Below, piece after piece: positions 1-8,686 of a stretch of 64,000 nucleotides of DNA. The stretch is from a bacterium (GTDB lineage: Bacteria > BMS3Abin14), in the NCBI GenBank assembly GCA_020350725.1, contig CP070719.1, positions 2,180,701 through 2,244,700 of the forward strand, given 5' to 3'. Position 1 is the first letter of the stretch, and each line of letters opens with the position of its first letter. A model generated the notes under the pieces. That model saw only the letters and a program-made list of their open reading frames with translations, did no database searches and was not told the origin of the DNA. The position numbers were made by a program, and so were the translations under genes.

Positions 1-1
1 C

Positions 2-583
2 CATTGCAATGAACCGGCCTGCCTGACCTCCTGCTTCGTCAATGCCTACACCAAGACACAGGAAGGGGCGGTTATCTACGATTCAAAAGTCTGCGTGGGT
101 TGCCGCAACTGCATGGTCGCCTGTCCCTTCCGCATACCGGCCTACGCCTATTCCAGCGCGTTGAATCCCGTCGTCAGGAAATGCATCTTCTGCTACGACA
201 CCCGCCTGAGCCAGGGTCGTCCGCCCGCCTGCGTGGAGATCTGTCCTCAGGAGGTCCTCACTTTCGGTTACCGCCGGGACCTTCTCAAGACGGCCCATGA
301 CAGGATAAGGACCGACCCGGAGAGATATATCGACCATGTTTACGGCGAAAAGGAGGTGGGCGGGACCGCCTGGTTGTACATCTCGGCCGTTCCCTTCGAG
401 GAACTAGGCTTCGACACGAGTCTTCAGAGAGAGCCGATCCTGGCCAACGCCCAGGACTTCCTCTCCAACGTCCCCATGGTTCTTGCTATCTGGCCCGCCC
501 TGTTCATGGGCTTCCATCGTCTTTCGACCAAGGGAAAAGAGCGTGAGGAAGAAAGCCAAAGCTTCGATCGTGAGGAGGGGTAA
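2..583 (+). CDS. hybA: HybA-like 4Fe-4S electron-transfer subunit (5' partial)
   Basis: The reading frame is open from the window edge, so the start lies upstream; 193 residues are visible. It is a poly-ferredoxin of the HybA/DmsB type that passes electrons between a catalytic subunit and a membrane quinone module. Cysteines occur as C-x4-C-x3-C at the edge, then C-x2-C-x2-C-x3-CP (about residues 31-42), then CIFC and CVEICP (about 59-80), matching clusters of the family. A hydrophobic C-terminal segment (about 152-175) would be the membrane anchor seen in HybA. The next gene is hybB, 1 nt downstream. The catalytic partner lies outside the window, so a formate, sulfur or other oxidoreductase cannot be excluded. 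Confidence 0.8.
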   Translation, partial: HCNEPACLTSCFVNAYTKTQEGAVIYDSKVCVGCRNCMVACPFRIPAYAYSSALNPVVRKCIFCYDTRLSQGRPPACVEICPQEVLTFGYRRDLLKTAHDRIRTDPERYIDHVYGEKEVGGTAWLYISAVPFEELGFDTSLQREPILANAQDFLSNVPMVLAIWPALFMGFHRLSTKGKEREEESQSFDREEG

Positions 584-584
584 A

Positions 585-1931
585 ATGAAAGGCCTGCTTG
601 AAAATGGATACAGACCGATCGATTCTTTACAGAAGAGTCCGGGCGGGAGGAGGTGGACCTTCACCGAGAAGATGCTCCTAGGCCTGAGTCCGCGTGAGTA
701 TCTCAACCAGGTTCTCCGCAATCCCCTGAACTGGGTGTTCGCCGCTGTCTTCGCTGTCGGTGTGCCCCTCATCCTCTATCGCTACCTGTTCGGGCTGGGA
801 GCGGTGACGCACAGCTCGAACGATTACCCCTGGGGCCTCTTCCTCGGTTTCGGACTCTTCGTCATGGTTCCTCTGTCCGCCTCCGGGTTCCTTCTCGGGA
901 CGACGGTAGAGCTGTTCGGGCGAAAGGATTTCAAGCCCATCGAGAGGCTGGCGCTTCTCAACGGCCTCCTGGGGTACTTCTTCGCAGTCGTCTATCTCAT
1001 GGTCGACCTGGGTCAGCCCTGGCGCCTGCCCTATCCCATGTTCGTCTCGTGGGGGACGGCGGCCGTCCTCTTCCTGGTGGGCTGGCATGTCGCCACCTAT
1101 CTCTCGGTCCAGATCATGGAAGTGTCCGAGTCGTTTTTCGAATGGGTCAACTGGCCCAATGCGAGGGCATATATCAAGAGGATCACCATCGGTCTGACGG
1201 TGGCCGGCATCATTCTGTCCACCCTCCACCAGGGAGCCTTGGGCGCCCTGTTCACCTACGCTCCGGGGAAGGTCCATCCCCTCTGGTATTCGGAAAACTA
1301 CCTGTGGATCTTCTACTTCTGCTCATCCGTCTTCGCCGGTCTGTGCATGGTGATAGTGGTCAGCACGGTGGTGAAGAGGACCATGGCCTGGCGCTGCGAC
1401 AGGAATTTCCTCGACAACCTGGACAGGATAACGCTGGGCCTGGCCAAAGGGGCCAGCATGGCCCTCGTTACCTATCTTGTCATCAAGCTGATCGGCATAG
1501 CCCATGACAATGAATGGGCCTATCTTGCCACCGGATGGGGACGGTGGTTCCTCCTCGAACTCCTCCTGGGAGTGATCACACCCATCATCCTGTTCTCGGT
1601 GGCGATCAGGCGGAACATGGTGGGCCTGATCCGGTTTACCGCCTTCCTGACGGTGCTCGGCATCGTTCTGAACCGCCTGAACACGGCTTTGATCGCCTTT
1701 AACTGGAACCTCTACCAGGAGATACCCCACCTGTTCGAGGCGATGATATCGGTCACTCTTTTCTGCGTGTACCTCGTCACCTACCGCTTCATCCTCTACC
1801 GTCTGCCGGTCCTTTACGCCTGGCAGTCGGTTCCGGATGAGGTTTACGCGGTCGAACTGGAAAGGGGTTTGATACCTGGACAGGAGCTGGTGCCCGCGCC
1901 AGCCTATCAAAGGATCGAGGATTCGCCATAA
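585..1931 (+). CDS. hybB: HybB/NrfD-family membrane quinone-interacting subunit
   Basis: A 448-residue polytopic protein, start ATG at 585 behind the SD GAGGGG, one base after the hybA stop. About ten hydrophobic segments run from residue 45 to 430. The stretch NDYPWGLFLGFG and the following GFLLGTT are typical of HybB/NrfD proteins, which carry electrons between the Fe-S subunit and the menaquinone pool. An in-frame upstream extension to 483 exists but lies inside hybA and is unlikely. The pairing HybA-HybB suggests a membrane hydrogenase or related respiratory complex; which one depends on genes upstream of the window. Confidence 0.88.
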   Translation: MKGLLENGYRPIDSLQKSPGGRRWTFTEKMLLGLSPREYLNQVLRNPLNWVFAAVFAVGVPLILYRYLFGLGAVTHSSNDYPWGLFLGFGLFVMVPLSASGFLLGTTVELFGRKDFKPIERLALLNGLLGYFFAVVYLMVDLGQPWRLPYPMFVSWGTAAVLFLVGWHVATYLSVQIMEVSESFFEWVNWPNARAYIKRITIGLTVAGIILSTLHQGALGALFTYAPGKVHPLWYSENYLWIFYFCSSVFAGLCMVIVVSTVVKRTMAWRCDRNFLDNLDRITLGLAKGASMALVTYLVIKLIGIAHDNEWAYLATGWGRWFLLELLLGVITPIILFSVAIRRNMVGLIRFTAFLTVLGIVLNRLNTALIAFNWNLYQEIPHLFEAMISVTLFCVYLVTYRFILYRLPVLYAWQSVPDEVYAVELERGLIPGQELVPAPAYQRIEDSP

Positions 1932-1937
1932 GGGGGG

Positions 1938-1973
1938 CGGTGGGTCGGGAGATCTGCCTTTCCCGACCCACCG
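1938..1973 (+). terminator. Strong hairpin after hybB
   Basis: A perfect 13-bp inverted repeat (1938-1950 with 1961-1973, arm CGGTGGGTCGGGA) with a 10-nt loop starts 6 nt after the hybB stop. There is no T-run behind it, so it may be a transcript-end or mRNA-stabilising structure rather than a classical intrinsic terminator. Confidence 0.5.
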
Positions 1974-2052
1974 GCGAATTAAAGCAGCGGTTACCTGATC
2001 GGCGGATAACGGGTGTTCCGCCATTCGGGTAGAACCCGGCCAGAGGCGGCAG

Positions 2053-2910
2053 ATGACAGGGAGAAGGGGCATGTTCAACAACTTCGCGGGGAGGGCGATC
2101 GTGCCCGTGGCGATCACCATGACGGGCTTTGTGATCGTCTGTTCCATCATCCTGTACAACCTGATCAAGAAGGATCTTGTCAACGATACGATCTACCATG
2201 AGGCCAGCCTCGCCGACACCATCATCAAGGCCACCCGCTACGCGATGATCAAATCGGATCGGGAGACCATCGACCAGATCGTCGTCAATATCGGACAGCA
2301 GGAAGGTGTCGAGTTTGTCCGCATCTTCACCTGTGGCGGCGTGATCATGATATCCTCCGATCCGGCAGAGCAGGAAGTCGCCCTGGGGGCCGGGAACGCG
2401 GGCTGCATCGGTTGTCACAGTGGCCCTGAGCCGGAAAACCACCTCGGTCCGCTGGAGAAGGCCCGGCAGTTCACCAATGCGGACGGTGAGAAGGTGATCG
2501 CGATCACAGCTCCCATATACAATGAGCCCGCTTGTTTCAACGGCGCCTGTCACTACCATTCGCCGAGCCAGAAATTCCTCGGGATACTGGATATAGGTCT
2601 GTCCCAGCGGACCCTGGAAAACACCCTGGGCACCCTTCGACTCCAAATGATCGCCTTCTGCCTGATGATCCTGGTCCTGTCGGTGGGTGGAGTAAGTGCT
2701 CTGCTGAGGGTAAACGTCCTGTCTCCCATCAGGAGTTTGATGAGCTACGTGGGGGACGTGTCCCGGGGGCAGTTGGACCGAACGCCGCCGAGGGGGGTTG
2801 AGGAGGTCGAGTATCTCTCCAAGGCCTTCCTCGAGATGGCCAGGGACAGGAGCAGATGCGAAGAGGAGCTTGAGAAATATCGGCCAAAAGATGCTAATAT
2901 GACTTCCTAG
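2053..2910 (+). CDS. Kinase-less di-haem HAMP sensor protein
   Basis: A 285-residue membrane protein: TM1 about 15-38, periplasmic domain 39-197, TM2 about 198-220, HAMP-like segment about 220-272, then it ends with no kinase or methyl-accepting domain. The periplasmic part has CIGCH (C118, C121, H122) and C-x4-CHYH (C161, C166, H167), i.e. one classical and one C-x4-CH c-type haem motif. The same two motifs in the same order, with the shared text PIYNE, occur in the histidine kinase at 4321-5904, so the sensor domains are homologous. A second start at ATG 2071 with GGAGA is equally possible. The role is inferred: redox or gas sensing linked to the hyb module. It ends in TAG. Confidence 0.75.
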   Translation: MTGRRGMFNNFAGRAIVPVAITMTGFVIVCSIILYNLIKKDLVNDTIYHEASLADTIIKATRYAMIKSDRETIDQIVVNIGQQEGVEFVRIFTCGGVIMISSDPAEQEVALGAGNAGCIGCHSGPEPENHLGPLEKARQFTNADGEKVIAITAPIYNEPACFNGACHYHSPSQKFLGILDIGLSQRTLENTLGTLRLQMIAFCLMILVLSVGGVSALLRVNVLSPIRSLMSYVGDVSRGQLDRTPPRGVEEVEYLSKAFLEMARDRSRCEEELEKYRPKDANMTS

Positions 2911-2977
2911 GAGGAAAGGCCAGGATCAGGTGTCGCCCCCACGTGGATATGCGGAGGTGCTCACGTCGTAGCGACCG

Positions 2978-3502
2978 ATGCCGATGACCACTGTGAAGCC
3001 TCAGAACATCTCCCAGGAAGCCAACGGGGCGACGGCAGACCGTGATCGCCTTCGTCGGGAAACTCAGGAAAGGATCCGATTCCTCCGGCGCCAGCTCCGC
3101 ATGGGTATGCTGGGAATGGTTATCTTCACCGCCCTCAGCGCCATTGCCATGCTCAATGCCCGCCTCCTCCCTCCCCTGTCGGAAAAGACCAGGCAGTTCC
3201 TCGGACCCTCACCTCCTCCCACCCTTATCAGTATCGCACTGGTCGTCTACGTCTTCTCGGCGCTGACCCTCATCCTCGCCAGGATGAACCGTGAATTCGG
3301 CACCTACCGTGGCTGGTCCCACCTCGGCTACCTGACCTCGTTCTACGTGTTCTACTACTATGCGGGTGACCTGGGCGAGAGTTTCTGGGCGGTGTTCGTG
3401 GCCGGCCTGACCATACTCGGCCTGGAAAACTACCGAATATGGACCTCCTGCTCGGAAGCCCTTCGCGATGAAGAGGAGATCCTGGCAAGCCTGGGGGATT
3501 AA
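2978..3502 (+). CDS. Uncharacterised four-helix membrane protein
   Basis: A 174-residue protein I do not recognise. A charged, probably coiled N-terminus (residues 10-40, rich in R/E/Q) is followed by about four hydrophobic helices (about 42-65, 80-103, 113-130, 133-150) and an acidic tail. It follows the di-haem sensor by 67 nt on the same strand, so it may belong to the hyb operon. No cysteine cluster or catalytic motif is visible. A clear Shine-Dalgarno sequence is missing, so the start is only moderately certain. Confidence 0.6.
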   Translation: MPMTTVKPQNISQEANGATADRDRLRRETQERIRFLRRQLRMGMLGMVIFTALSAIAMLNARLLPPLSEKTRQFLGPSPPPTLISIALVVYVFSALTLILARMNREFGTYRGWSHLGYLTSFYVFYYYAGDLGESFWAVFVAGLTILGLENYRIWTSCSEALRDEEEILASLGD

Positions 3503-4320
3503 CGGGCGGAGGCGGGAGAGGAACAGTCCAGAGGCCAGGGTCCAGGGTCCAGAGGGGGCGCAGGGGCGGTAGGGCGAGGGGGCGAGAGGGGAAGGATATT
3601 ATAGTTCTAAGAGATAAGTGATAAGAGATAAGTAAACTGAGCTGTTACTTATCATATATCACTTAGTACTTATGACTCAGCTCTCAGTTCCCAGCTCTCA
3701 GTTACCAGTTCTCAGTTCCCAGTTCTCAGTTCCCAGTTCTCAACACTCTGCTCTCCTGGAAGATGACACTTTAGAACCAGGGGGGCGGCATTGAAAATGG
3801 AGTCAGGAGCCAGAATCCGGGACGCGGGGTGAAATGAGTCCAGAGTCCAGGGGCCAGGGTCCAGAGAGGCGAAAGGCGGACGCGGAGACGCGGGGATGAG
3901 GGGACACGAAGGGGAGAGGGGGAGATAGGGCGAGGGGGCGAGAGGCGGACGCGGAGACACGGGGATGAGGGGACACGAAGGGGAGAGGGGGAGATAGGGC
4001 GAGGGGGCGAAAGGCGGATACGGGGACACGGGGACGCGAAGACGCGGAGAGAAGGGCTAATCACTAATCACGAATCACCAATCACGGCTGTTTTAACTGT
4101 GAACCGGGAACCGTGAACTGCGAACTGTGAACCAGTCTTTTCGAATCACAAATCACGAATCACAAATCACCAATCACGGCTCTTTTAACTGTGAACAGGG
4201 AACTGTGAACTCGTCTTTCCGAATCACAAATTACGAATCACTAATCACGGCTTTTTTTAACCGTGAACCGGGAACGGTGAACTGTCTTTCGGATTTTGGA
4301 TTTCAACACCCGGAACCGGA
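3503..4320. repeat. 818-bp gene-free spacer filled with degenerate 7-bp-period repeats
   Basis: No convincing gene lies here; the open frames on minus consist of repeated S/P/R-rich text. Four repeat flavours occur in succession: ggtccag heptads (about 3528-3560 and 3836-3868), gataagt heptads facing a reverse-complement array (about 3608-3672), ccagttc/tcagttc heptads (about 3675-3745), and aatcacg plus gtgaact heptads in three degenerate blocks (about 4055-4290). A 69-bp tandem repeat is listed separately. Confidence 0.8.
3870..4050. repeat. 69-bp tandem direct repeat
   Basis: Two full units at 3870-3938 and 3939-4007 differ at only two positions, and a third, diverging partial unit starts at 4008. 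The unit starts cgaaaggcgga and is purine-rich on the plus strand. It lies inside the repeat-filled spacer. Confidence 0.85.
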
Positions 4321-5904
4321 CTAATCCTCATAAAGATCGGAGATCACCGGGGTGGTTATGGGAAGTGTGATGGAAAAGGTCGTCCCCTCGCCGACCCGGC
4401 TGTCCACCTCGATTATGCCTCCGTGGGATTCGATGATGCCGTAGGATACCGAGAGGCCCAGGCCGGTTCCCTTTGGCCCCTTGGTGGTAAAGAAGGGGTC
4501 AAAGAGCTTCTCCTGGTCCTTCTCCGGGATGCCTATGCCCGTGTCCGACAGTTGGATGAGGATGGAATGCTCCTCCGGAAGGTTAAGGGTCATGATCGTG
4601 AGCCTTCCCCCGTCGGGCATGGCCTGGCTGGCGTTGACCAGCATGTTGACCAGAACCTGCTCGATCTGACCCGCGTCAATGAGCACCTCGGGAATCTCCT
4701 CGTCATACTCCCTGACGATCTCGATGTCGTGAAAATCGGGGTGGTGCTCCACGAGGGTCAGGGTGCGGTCGATGACCGAGTTGATCGAGCTCATGGTTTT
4801 ATGGGGGTCGGATACCCTCGAGAAATCGAGCAGGTCACCGACGATCTTGGAGCAGCGCTTGGCCTCCCGGATGATCGTCTGACAGTCCTCACGGAGATCC
4901 TCGTCGAGGCGGGAATCCGAGGCGATCATGGGGGCGTGAATCATGATGCCGGTGAGGGGATTGTTGAGTTCGTGCGCGATTCCGGCGACCAGTTCGCCCA
5001 GCGAGGCCAGCTTTTCGGACCGGATGAGTACCGACTGCATCTCCTTGAGCTCCCGCGTTCTCTCCTCAACCCTGGTCTCAAGGGTTGCCGCCCACCCCTC
5101 CCGATCCTCCCTGGCCTTCTTGAGCTTGCGGGTCATCTCATTGAACGCTTCGGCCAGCTCCCCGATCTCGTCTCCCGGGGTCGTGTCGATGAGTCTCCAA
5201 TCTCCCCTCGCCACGGCGCGGGTGTGCTCGAGGAGCAGTTTGACCGGCCTGTTGACCAGTTTCTGGGTGAGCAGGGTCAGACAAAGGGAGATGGACAGGA
5301 CCAGGAAGAGGATCTGGACCAGGATGTTATTGCGGTAGTCGTTGATCTGTGCGTTCATCTCGTCCGTGGAAACGGACAGATCGAGCACGCCCAACAGGTG
5401 AAGGTCCTCTGGATGAACGTGACAGGGGGCACTGGAGCATGCCTCCTCGTTGTATATGGGTTTTATGATGCCCAGACTCTCACGTCCCTCTTTGTCCTTT
5501 AGGATCCGGCTCAGATCCATTGACGTGGCATGAGTGAGGGTTTTCCCGGCCAGGTGACAGGTCCTGCAGCCAGGTTCATCCGCTTTGTCGACGAGATTCT
5601 CGATCTCCTGCACGTCGCTGGAATAGGTAATGATCCCGTCCTTGTTGATAAGCCGGATGCGACGGATCTCTCCGTGAGCGCTGACCTCCTGGATCATGGC
5701 CATCAGCCTGCTCCGATCGTTTCGGAGCATCTCATGATGGGTCGCCCGGATGATCGTCTCACTCAGGCTGTCGGCCCGTTCGATGTAGAGCCCCAGAAGC
5801 GTTTTCTTGAGGGTTTCGAGGTTGAAATAGGTGAAGAGCGCCGAGGTGAAGAGAAGAACGATGCTGGACACGAGTGAAAACTGTACTATGAGCTTGAGGC
5901 GCAA
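4321..5904 (-). CDS. Di-haem sensor histidine kinase
   Basis: A 527-residue membrane kinase. TM1 is about 5-27; the periplasmic domain carries CRTCH (C113, C116, H117) and C-x4-CHVH (C156, C161, H162), predicted to bind two c-type haems. TM2 (about 193-213) is followed by HAMP (214-268), a coiled coil, HisKA with the phospho-acceptor in IAHELNNP (H311) and a complete HATPase: N-box NASQAM, G1 DTGIGIP, F-box FFTTKG, G2 GTGLGL. It is encoded downstream of the sigma-54 regulator on the same strand (136 nt gap), so the two form a likely pair. The ligand is not shown by the sequence; redox state or a diatomic gas is plausible for a haem sensor. Confidence 0.88.
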   Translation of the reverse strand: MRLKLIVQFSLVSSIVLLFTSALFTYFNLETLKKTLLGLYIERADSLSETIIRATHHEMLRNDRSRLMAMIQEVSAHGEIRRIRLINKDGIITYSSDVQEIENLVDKADEPGCRTCHLAGKTLTHATSMDLSRILKDKEGRESLGIIKPIYNEEACSSAPCHVHPEDLHLLGVLDLSVSTDEMNAQINDYRNNILVQILFLVLSISLCLTLLTQKLVNRPVKLLLEHTRAVARGDWRLIDTTPGDEIGELAEAFNEMTRKLKKAREDREGWAATLETRVEERTRELKEMQSVLIRSEKLASLGELVAGIAHELNNPLTGIMIHAPMIASDSRLDEDLREDCQTIIREAKRCSKIVGDLLDFSRVSDPHKTMSSINSVIDRTLTLVEHHPDFHDIEIVREYDEEIPEVLIDAGQIEQVLVNMLVNASQAMPDGGRLTIMTLNLPEEHSILIQLSDTGIGIPEKDQEKLFDPFFTTKGPKGTGLGLSVSYGIIESHGGIIEVDSRVGEGTTFSITLPITTPVISDLYED

Positions 5905-6040
5905 GAATCGTCCCCCTGAAGAGGCTGTGTGAGTTGGCCTGGGTGCTCCGGAACCGAGAGCGGGCTCAGATCAAGAAGGGCACCCGGAGGCCGAACGCAG
6001 CCCCCCCCGGACGGGGAGGAACGGGACCGGATGGAAGCCT

Positions 6041-7486
6041 TCAGGATTCTGTTCCCTCGCTGATCGGTTCTTCCTCCCTGTCCCTGACGGAGATGCCAAG
6101 CCTCCTGAGCATCGCCTGAAAATTGGTCCGCTGCATGCCGACCTCCTTCGCCGCCCTGGTGATGTTCCACCCGTTCCTCTCCGGGGCCTTGAGGAGAAAC
6201 GCCCTCTCAAGGGGCTCTACGGCCTTTTCACGGACCTGTTTCTTCCTCTCCTTGAGCTCTTCGGCGCTATCGGGAATGGTGTCGAGAAGATCCAGATGTG
6301 CCTCCCGGTCGGTCGGCGAGGAGACCTGGATCTCCAGGTCATGGGGTTGGATGAGACTGCTGCCGGCCAGGACGATCGCCCTTTCGATGAGGTTCTCCAG
6401 TTCCCTGACATTTCCCGGATACGTATACGATTGGAGCATGGACATGGCAGCAGGTGCGAATCCGCGGATCTCCTTGCCCATGTCCTCTGCGATCTTCTGG
6501 AGAAAATGCCCGATGAGAAGGGGCAGGTCCCCCTTGCGTTCCCTGAGGGGAGGGAGGTGGATAGGAATGATGTTCAATCGGAAGAAAAGGTCCTCGCGAA
6601 ACGATCCCTGACTCACCATCTCCTTGAGATCCCTGTTGGTGGCGGTGATGAGGCGGATGTCGATGTGGATGGACGTGGTTCCCCCTATAGGGGTGATCTC
6701 CCTTTCCTGGAGGACCCGAAGGAGCTTGGCCTGTGTTGTCAGGCTTATGTTGGCCACTTCGTCCAGGAAAAGCGTTCCTCCGTCAGCGACCTTGAACAGC
6801 CCCGTTTTGGTGTGAACGGCCCCGGTGAAAGAACCCTTCACATGGCCGAAGAGCTCACTCTCAAGGAGGTTCTCGACCAGGGCCGTACAGTCCACGGCAA
6901 TGAAGGGTTTCGCCCTCCGGGAGCTGCTCTGATGGATAGCCCTTGCGACAAGTTCCTTTCCCGTGCCGCTCTCCCCGGTGATCAACACGGTGCTGTCGGT
7001 TGGCGCTACCTGCCTGATGCGGCGATAGACCTTCTGCATCGGCTCACTGTCGCCGATGAACAGGTCGTGCCCTCCGTCCTTCCAGACCATTTCGGGTCGC
7101 AGCTGATCCGGACGGAACACCCTCTGCTCGAGGGCCTTTTCCACTTTCTCGATGATCTGCTCGGGGGTGAAGGGTTTGGAAATGTAGTCGAAGGCGCCGT
7201 TCTTCATGGCCTCGACGGCGGTGTCCACTGTGGAATAGCCGGTTATGATAATGACCGGCACCTCCGGCTGGAGGATGCGGATCGCATTGAGGACCTCGAG
7301 GCCGTCCATGCCGGGCATCTTGAGATCCGTCACCACGATATGAAAGTTTTCCTGCTGGAGCCTCTCGACCGCCTCGTAGCCACTGGAGGAGGTGAACGCC
7401 TGGAAGCCGGCTCCCTCGAGGACACGCCGCAGCCCGTCCCTGATAACCAGCTCATCGTCTACGATGAGAATCTTGGATCCTGTCAT
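6041..7486 (-). CDS. NtrC-family sigma-54-dependent response regulator
   Basis: A 481-residue regulator with all three expected parts: receiver (1-120, phospho-acceptor Asp54 in VVTDLKMPG, Lys104 in ISKPF), AAA+ domain (Walker A GESGTGKE at 171-178; sigma-54 contact loop GSFTGA at 218-223, normally GAFTGA), and a C-terminal Fis-type helix-turn-helix (about 447-470). It would activate sigma-54 promoters when phosphorylated by the di-haem kinase encoded behind it. Target promoters are not evident in the window; I saw no clean -24/-12 element. The start ATG at 7486 begins directly with the receiver fold. Confidence 0.93.
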   Translation of the reverse strand: MTGSKILIVDDELVIRDGLRRVLEGAGFQAFTSSSGYEAVERLQQENFHIVVTDLKMPGMDGLEVLNAIRILQPEVPVIIITGYSTVDTAVEAMKNGAFDYISKPFTPEQIIEKVEKALEQRVFRPDQLRPEMVWKDGGHDLFIGDSEPMQKVYRRIRQVAPTDSTVLITGESGTGKELVARAIHQSSSRRAKPFIAVDCTALVENLLESELFGHVKGSFTGAVHTKTGLFKVADGGTLFLDEVANISLTTQAKLLRVLQEREITPIGGTTSIHIDIRLITATNRDLKEMVSQGSFREDLFFRLNIIPIHLPPLRERKGDLPLLIGHFLQKIAEDMGKEIRGFAPAAMSMLQSYTYPGNVRELENLIERAIVLAGSSLIQPHDLEIQVSSPTDREAHLDLLDTIPDSAEELKERKKQVREKAVEPLERAFLLKAPERNGWNITRAAKEVGMQRTNFQAMLRRLGISVRDREEEPISEGTES

Positions 7487-7571
7487 GCCCCCTGCCTCAT
7501 TCGTCCTTTCGGCGTCCTCCCTCGGGAGAGACGCCCTCGGACGTCATCTGTTGTTATTTTTATCACAATAA

Positions 7572-7612
7572 GGCCCGTTTGCATAGCGCGAACGCTTGGT
7601 GGCAAACGGGCC
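7572..7612. other. Long inverted repeat between regulator and hpt
   Basis: Arms GGCCCGTTTGC (7572-7582) and its exact complement (7602-7612) enclose a 19-nt loop that itself contains AGCG-CGAA-CGCT. It lies between divergent promoters of the sigma-54 regulator and hpt. No T-run follows on either strand, so an operator or a structured 5' leader is more likely than a terminator. Confidence 0.5.
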
Positions 7613-7734
7613 CCCTGTCATGATCCGTGGACATATCGTGGTCAAAATGGCAAGGTTGAGTAGGGCACGAAAGAAAGAAACCTGGACCCTGGAATTTGGA
7701 ACAGGGAACCTGGTGTGCTGAGGGGGCATAATGA

Positions 7735-7907
7735 GCCCGGCGGGCAAGGGGCAGCTCTTTCCCGCTGGGCAGGAGACGCCGTTCCCCCGTAGCCTATGCG
7801 GAACGTTCCGGGTAAAACAGAACGCGCCCGGGACGCAGGGGCCTGAAGGACGCACCGCCGAGACTGGGAGGATAAAACCCGGGGGAGAAGATCCTGGAGG
7901 GATACCC
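7735..7907 (+). promoter_or_regulatory. Structured leader upstream of hpt
   Basis: Three consecutive hairpins precede hpt. The first has 16-nt arms (7735-7750 with 7755-7770, one C/T mismatch and G-U pairs) and a GCAG loop. The second pairs CGTTCC (7780-7785) with GGAACG (7800-7805). The third pairs 7806-7812 with 7827-7833 around a 14-nt loop. They are followed by a G-rich tract and the SD GGAGG. The remainder of the 7487-7907 gap holds the inverted repeat at 7572 and a short heptad repeat (about 7680-7715). I could not match the leader to a known riboswitch class. Confidence 0.4.
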
Positions 7908-8447
7908 ATGGCCGAGAATGTTACCAAAGGGCTCCGGCCCGTCCTGACGCCTGACCAGATCAGCGACAAAGTCAGGGAGCTGGCCGAACGGATCAGCGAT
8001 GACTACGCCGGAGAGACGCCCCTGATGGTGGCGATCCTCAAGGGCGGGTTTGTTTTTCTGTCCGATCTTGTCAGAGCTATGGCCATCCCGGTGGAGATCG
8101 ATTTTGCCCAGATCTCAAGTTACGGAGACGAGACCGAGTCATCCGGCCGGATCAGGGTCATCAAGGACATCACCACGCCCATTGCGGGTCGCCACGTGAT
8201 CGTTGTGGAGGATATTATCGACACGGGAAGAACCCTTAAGCACTACCTCAACGAATTAAGGGCAAGGGGGCCCGCTTCCCTGAAGGTCTGTGCCCTGATC
8301 AACAAGCCGGAACGAAGGGAATTCACCCCCGACATCGATTACCTGGGCTTCACGATCCCCAGAGGATTTCTGGTCGGTTACGGCCTGGATCGGGCAGGAA
8401 GGTTCAGGGAACTGCCGGGAGTGTATGAAGTTCCTGATGAGGGTTGA
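7908..8447 (+). CDS. hpt: Hypoxanthine phosphoribosyltransferase
   Basis: A 179-residue purine-salvage enzyme that joins hypoxanthine (or guanine) to PRPP. The PRPP-binding loop VVEDIIDTGRTL (about residues 102-113) is diagnostic, and the N-terminal LKGGFVFLSDL and C-terminal DIDYLGFTIP, FLVGYGLD match the family. The frame is open upstream to 7731, but that stretch is low-complexity and structured. ATG 7908 with SD GGAGG 7 nt upstream gives the normal family length. A strong terminator lies 117 nt downstream. Confidence 0.95.
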   Translation: MAENVTKGLRPVLTPDQISDKVRELAERISDDYAGETPLMVAILKGGFVFLSDLVRAMAIPVEIDFAQISSYGDETESSGRIRVIKDITTPIAGRHVIVVEDIIDTGRTLKHYLNELRARGPASLKVCALINKPERREFTPDIDYLGFTIPRGFLVGYGLDRAGRFRELPGVYEVPDEG

Positions 8448-8563
8448 ACGAGAAGACAGGGGACAGGAGTCAGGAGAAGCACTGACCGCAGGACACGCAG
8501 GCCGACCCAATGGAAGTCCCGGGTCTCTGACCGGTTCATGGGGATTCGCTGTCCGGAAATGAA

Positions 8564-8595
8564 GGAGCACCCCTGCGACGGGGTGCTCCTTTTTT
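8564..8595 (+). terminator. Rho-independent terminator downstream of hpt
   Basis: A perfect 10-bp stem, GGAGCACCCC (8564-8573) with GGGGTGCTCC (8580-8589), a 6-nt loop and six T residues (8590-8595). It lies between the convergent hpt and SH3-protein genes. Confidence 0.93.
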
Positions 8596-8686
8596 GGAGA
8601 ACGCTGACCCTTCCCGCTAGACTTTGCGATCTAGCCCATGTTTTTTGGCCCTTTCTCCTGTTATCGTTCCATCCGTTGACATTCAC

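Noticed and set aside
3712..4064. Two overlapping minus-strand frames with repeated S/P/R-rich peptide
   Set aside because: They are translations of the 69-bp tandem repeat and heptads; no start signal, no family similarity.
7806..7900. c-di-GMP, ykkC/PRPP or cobalamin riboswitch in the hpt leader
   Set aside because: Some short words look similar, but none of the conserved cores could be matched in order.
7731..7907. N-terminal extension of Hpt by 59 residues
   Set aside because: The stretch is hairpin-forming, has low-complexity composition and no family match; ATG 7908 has a good SD.
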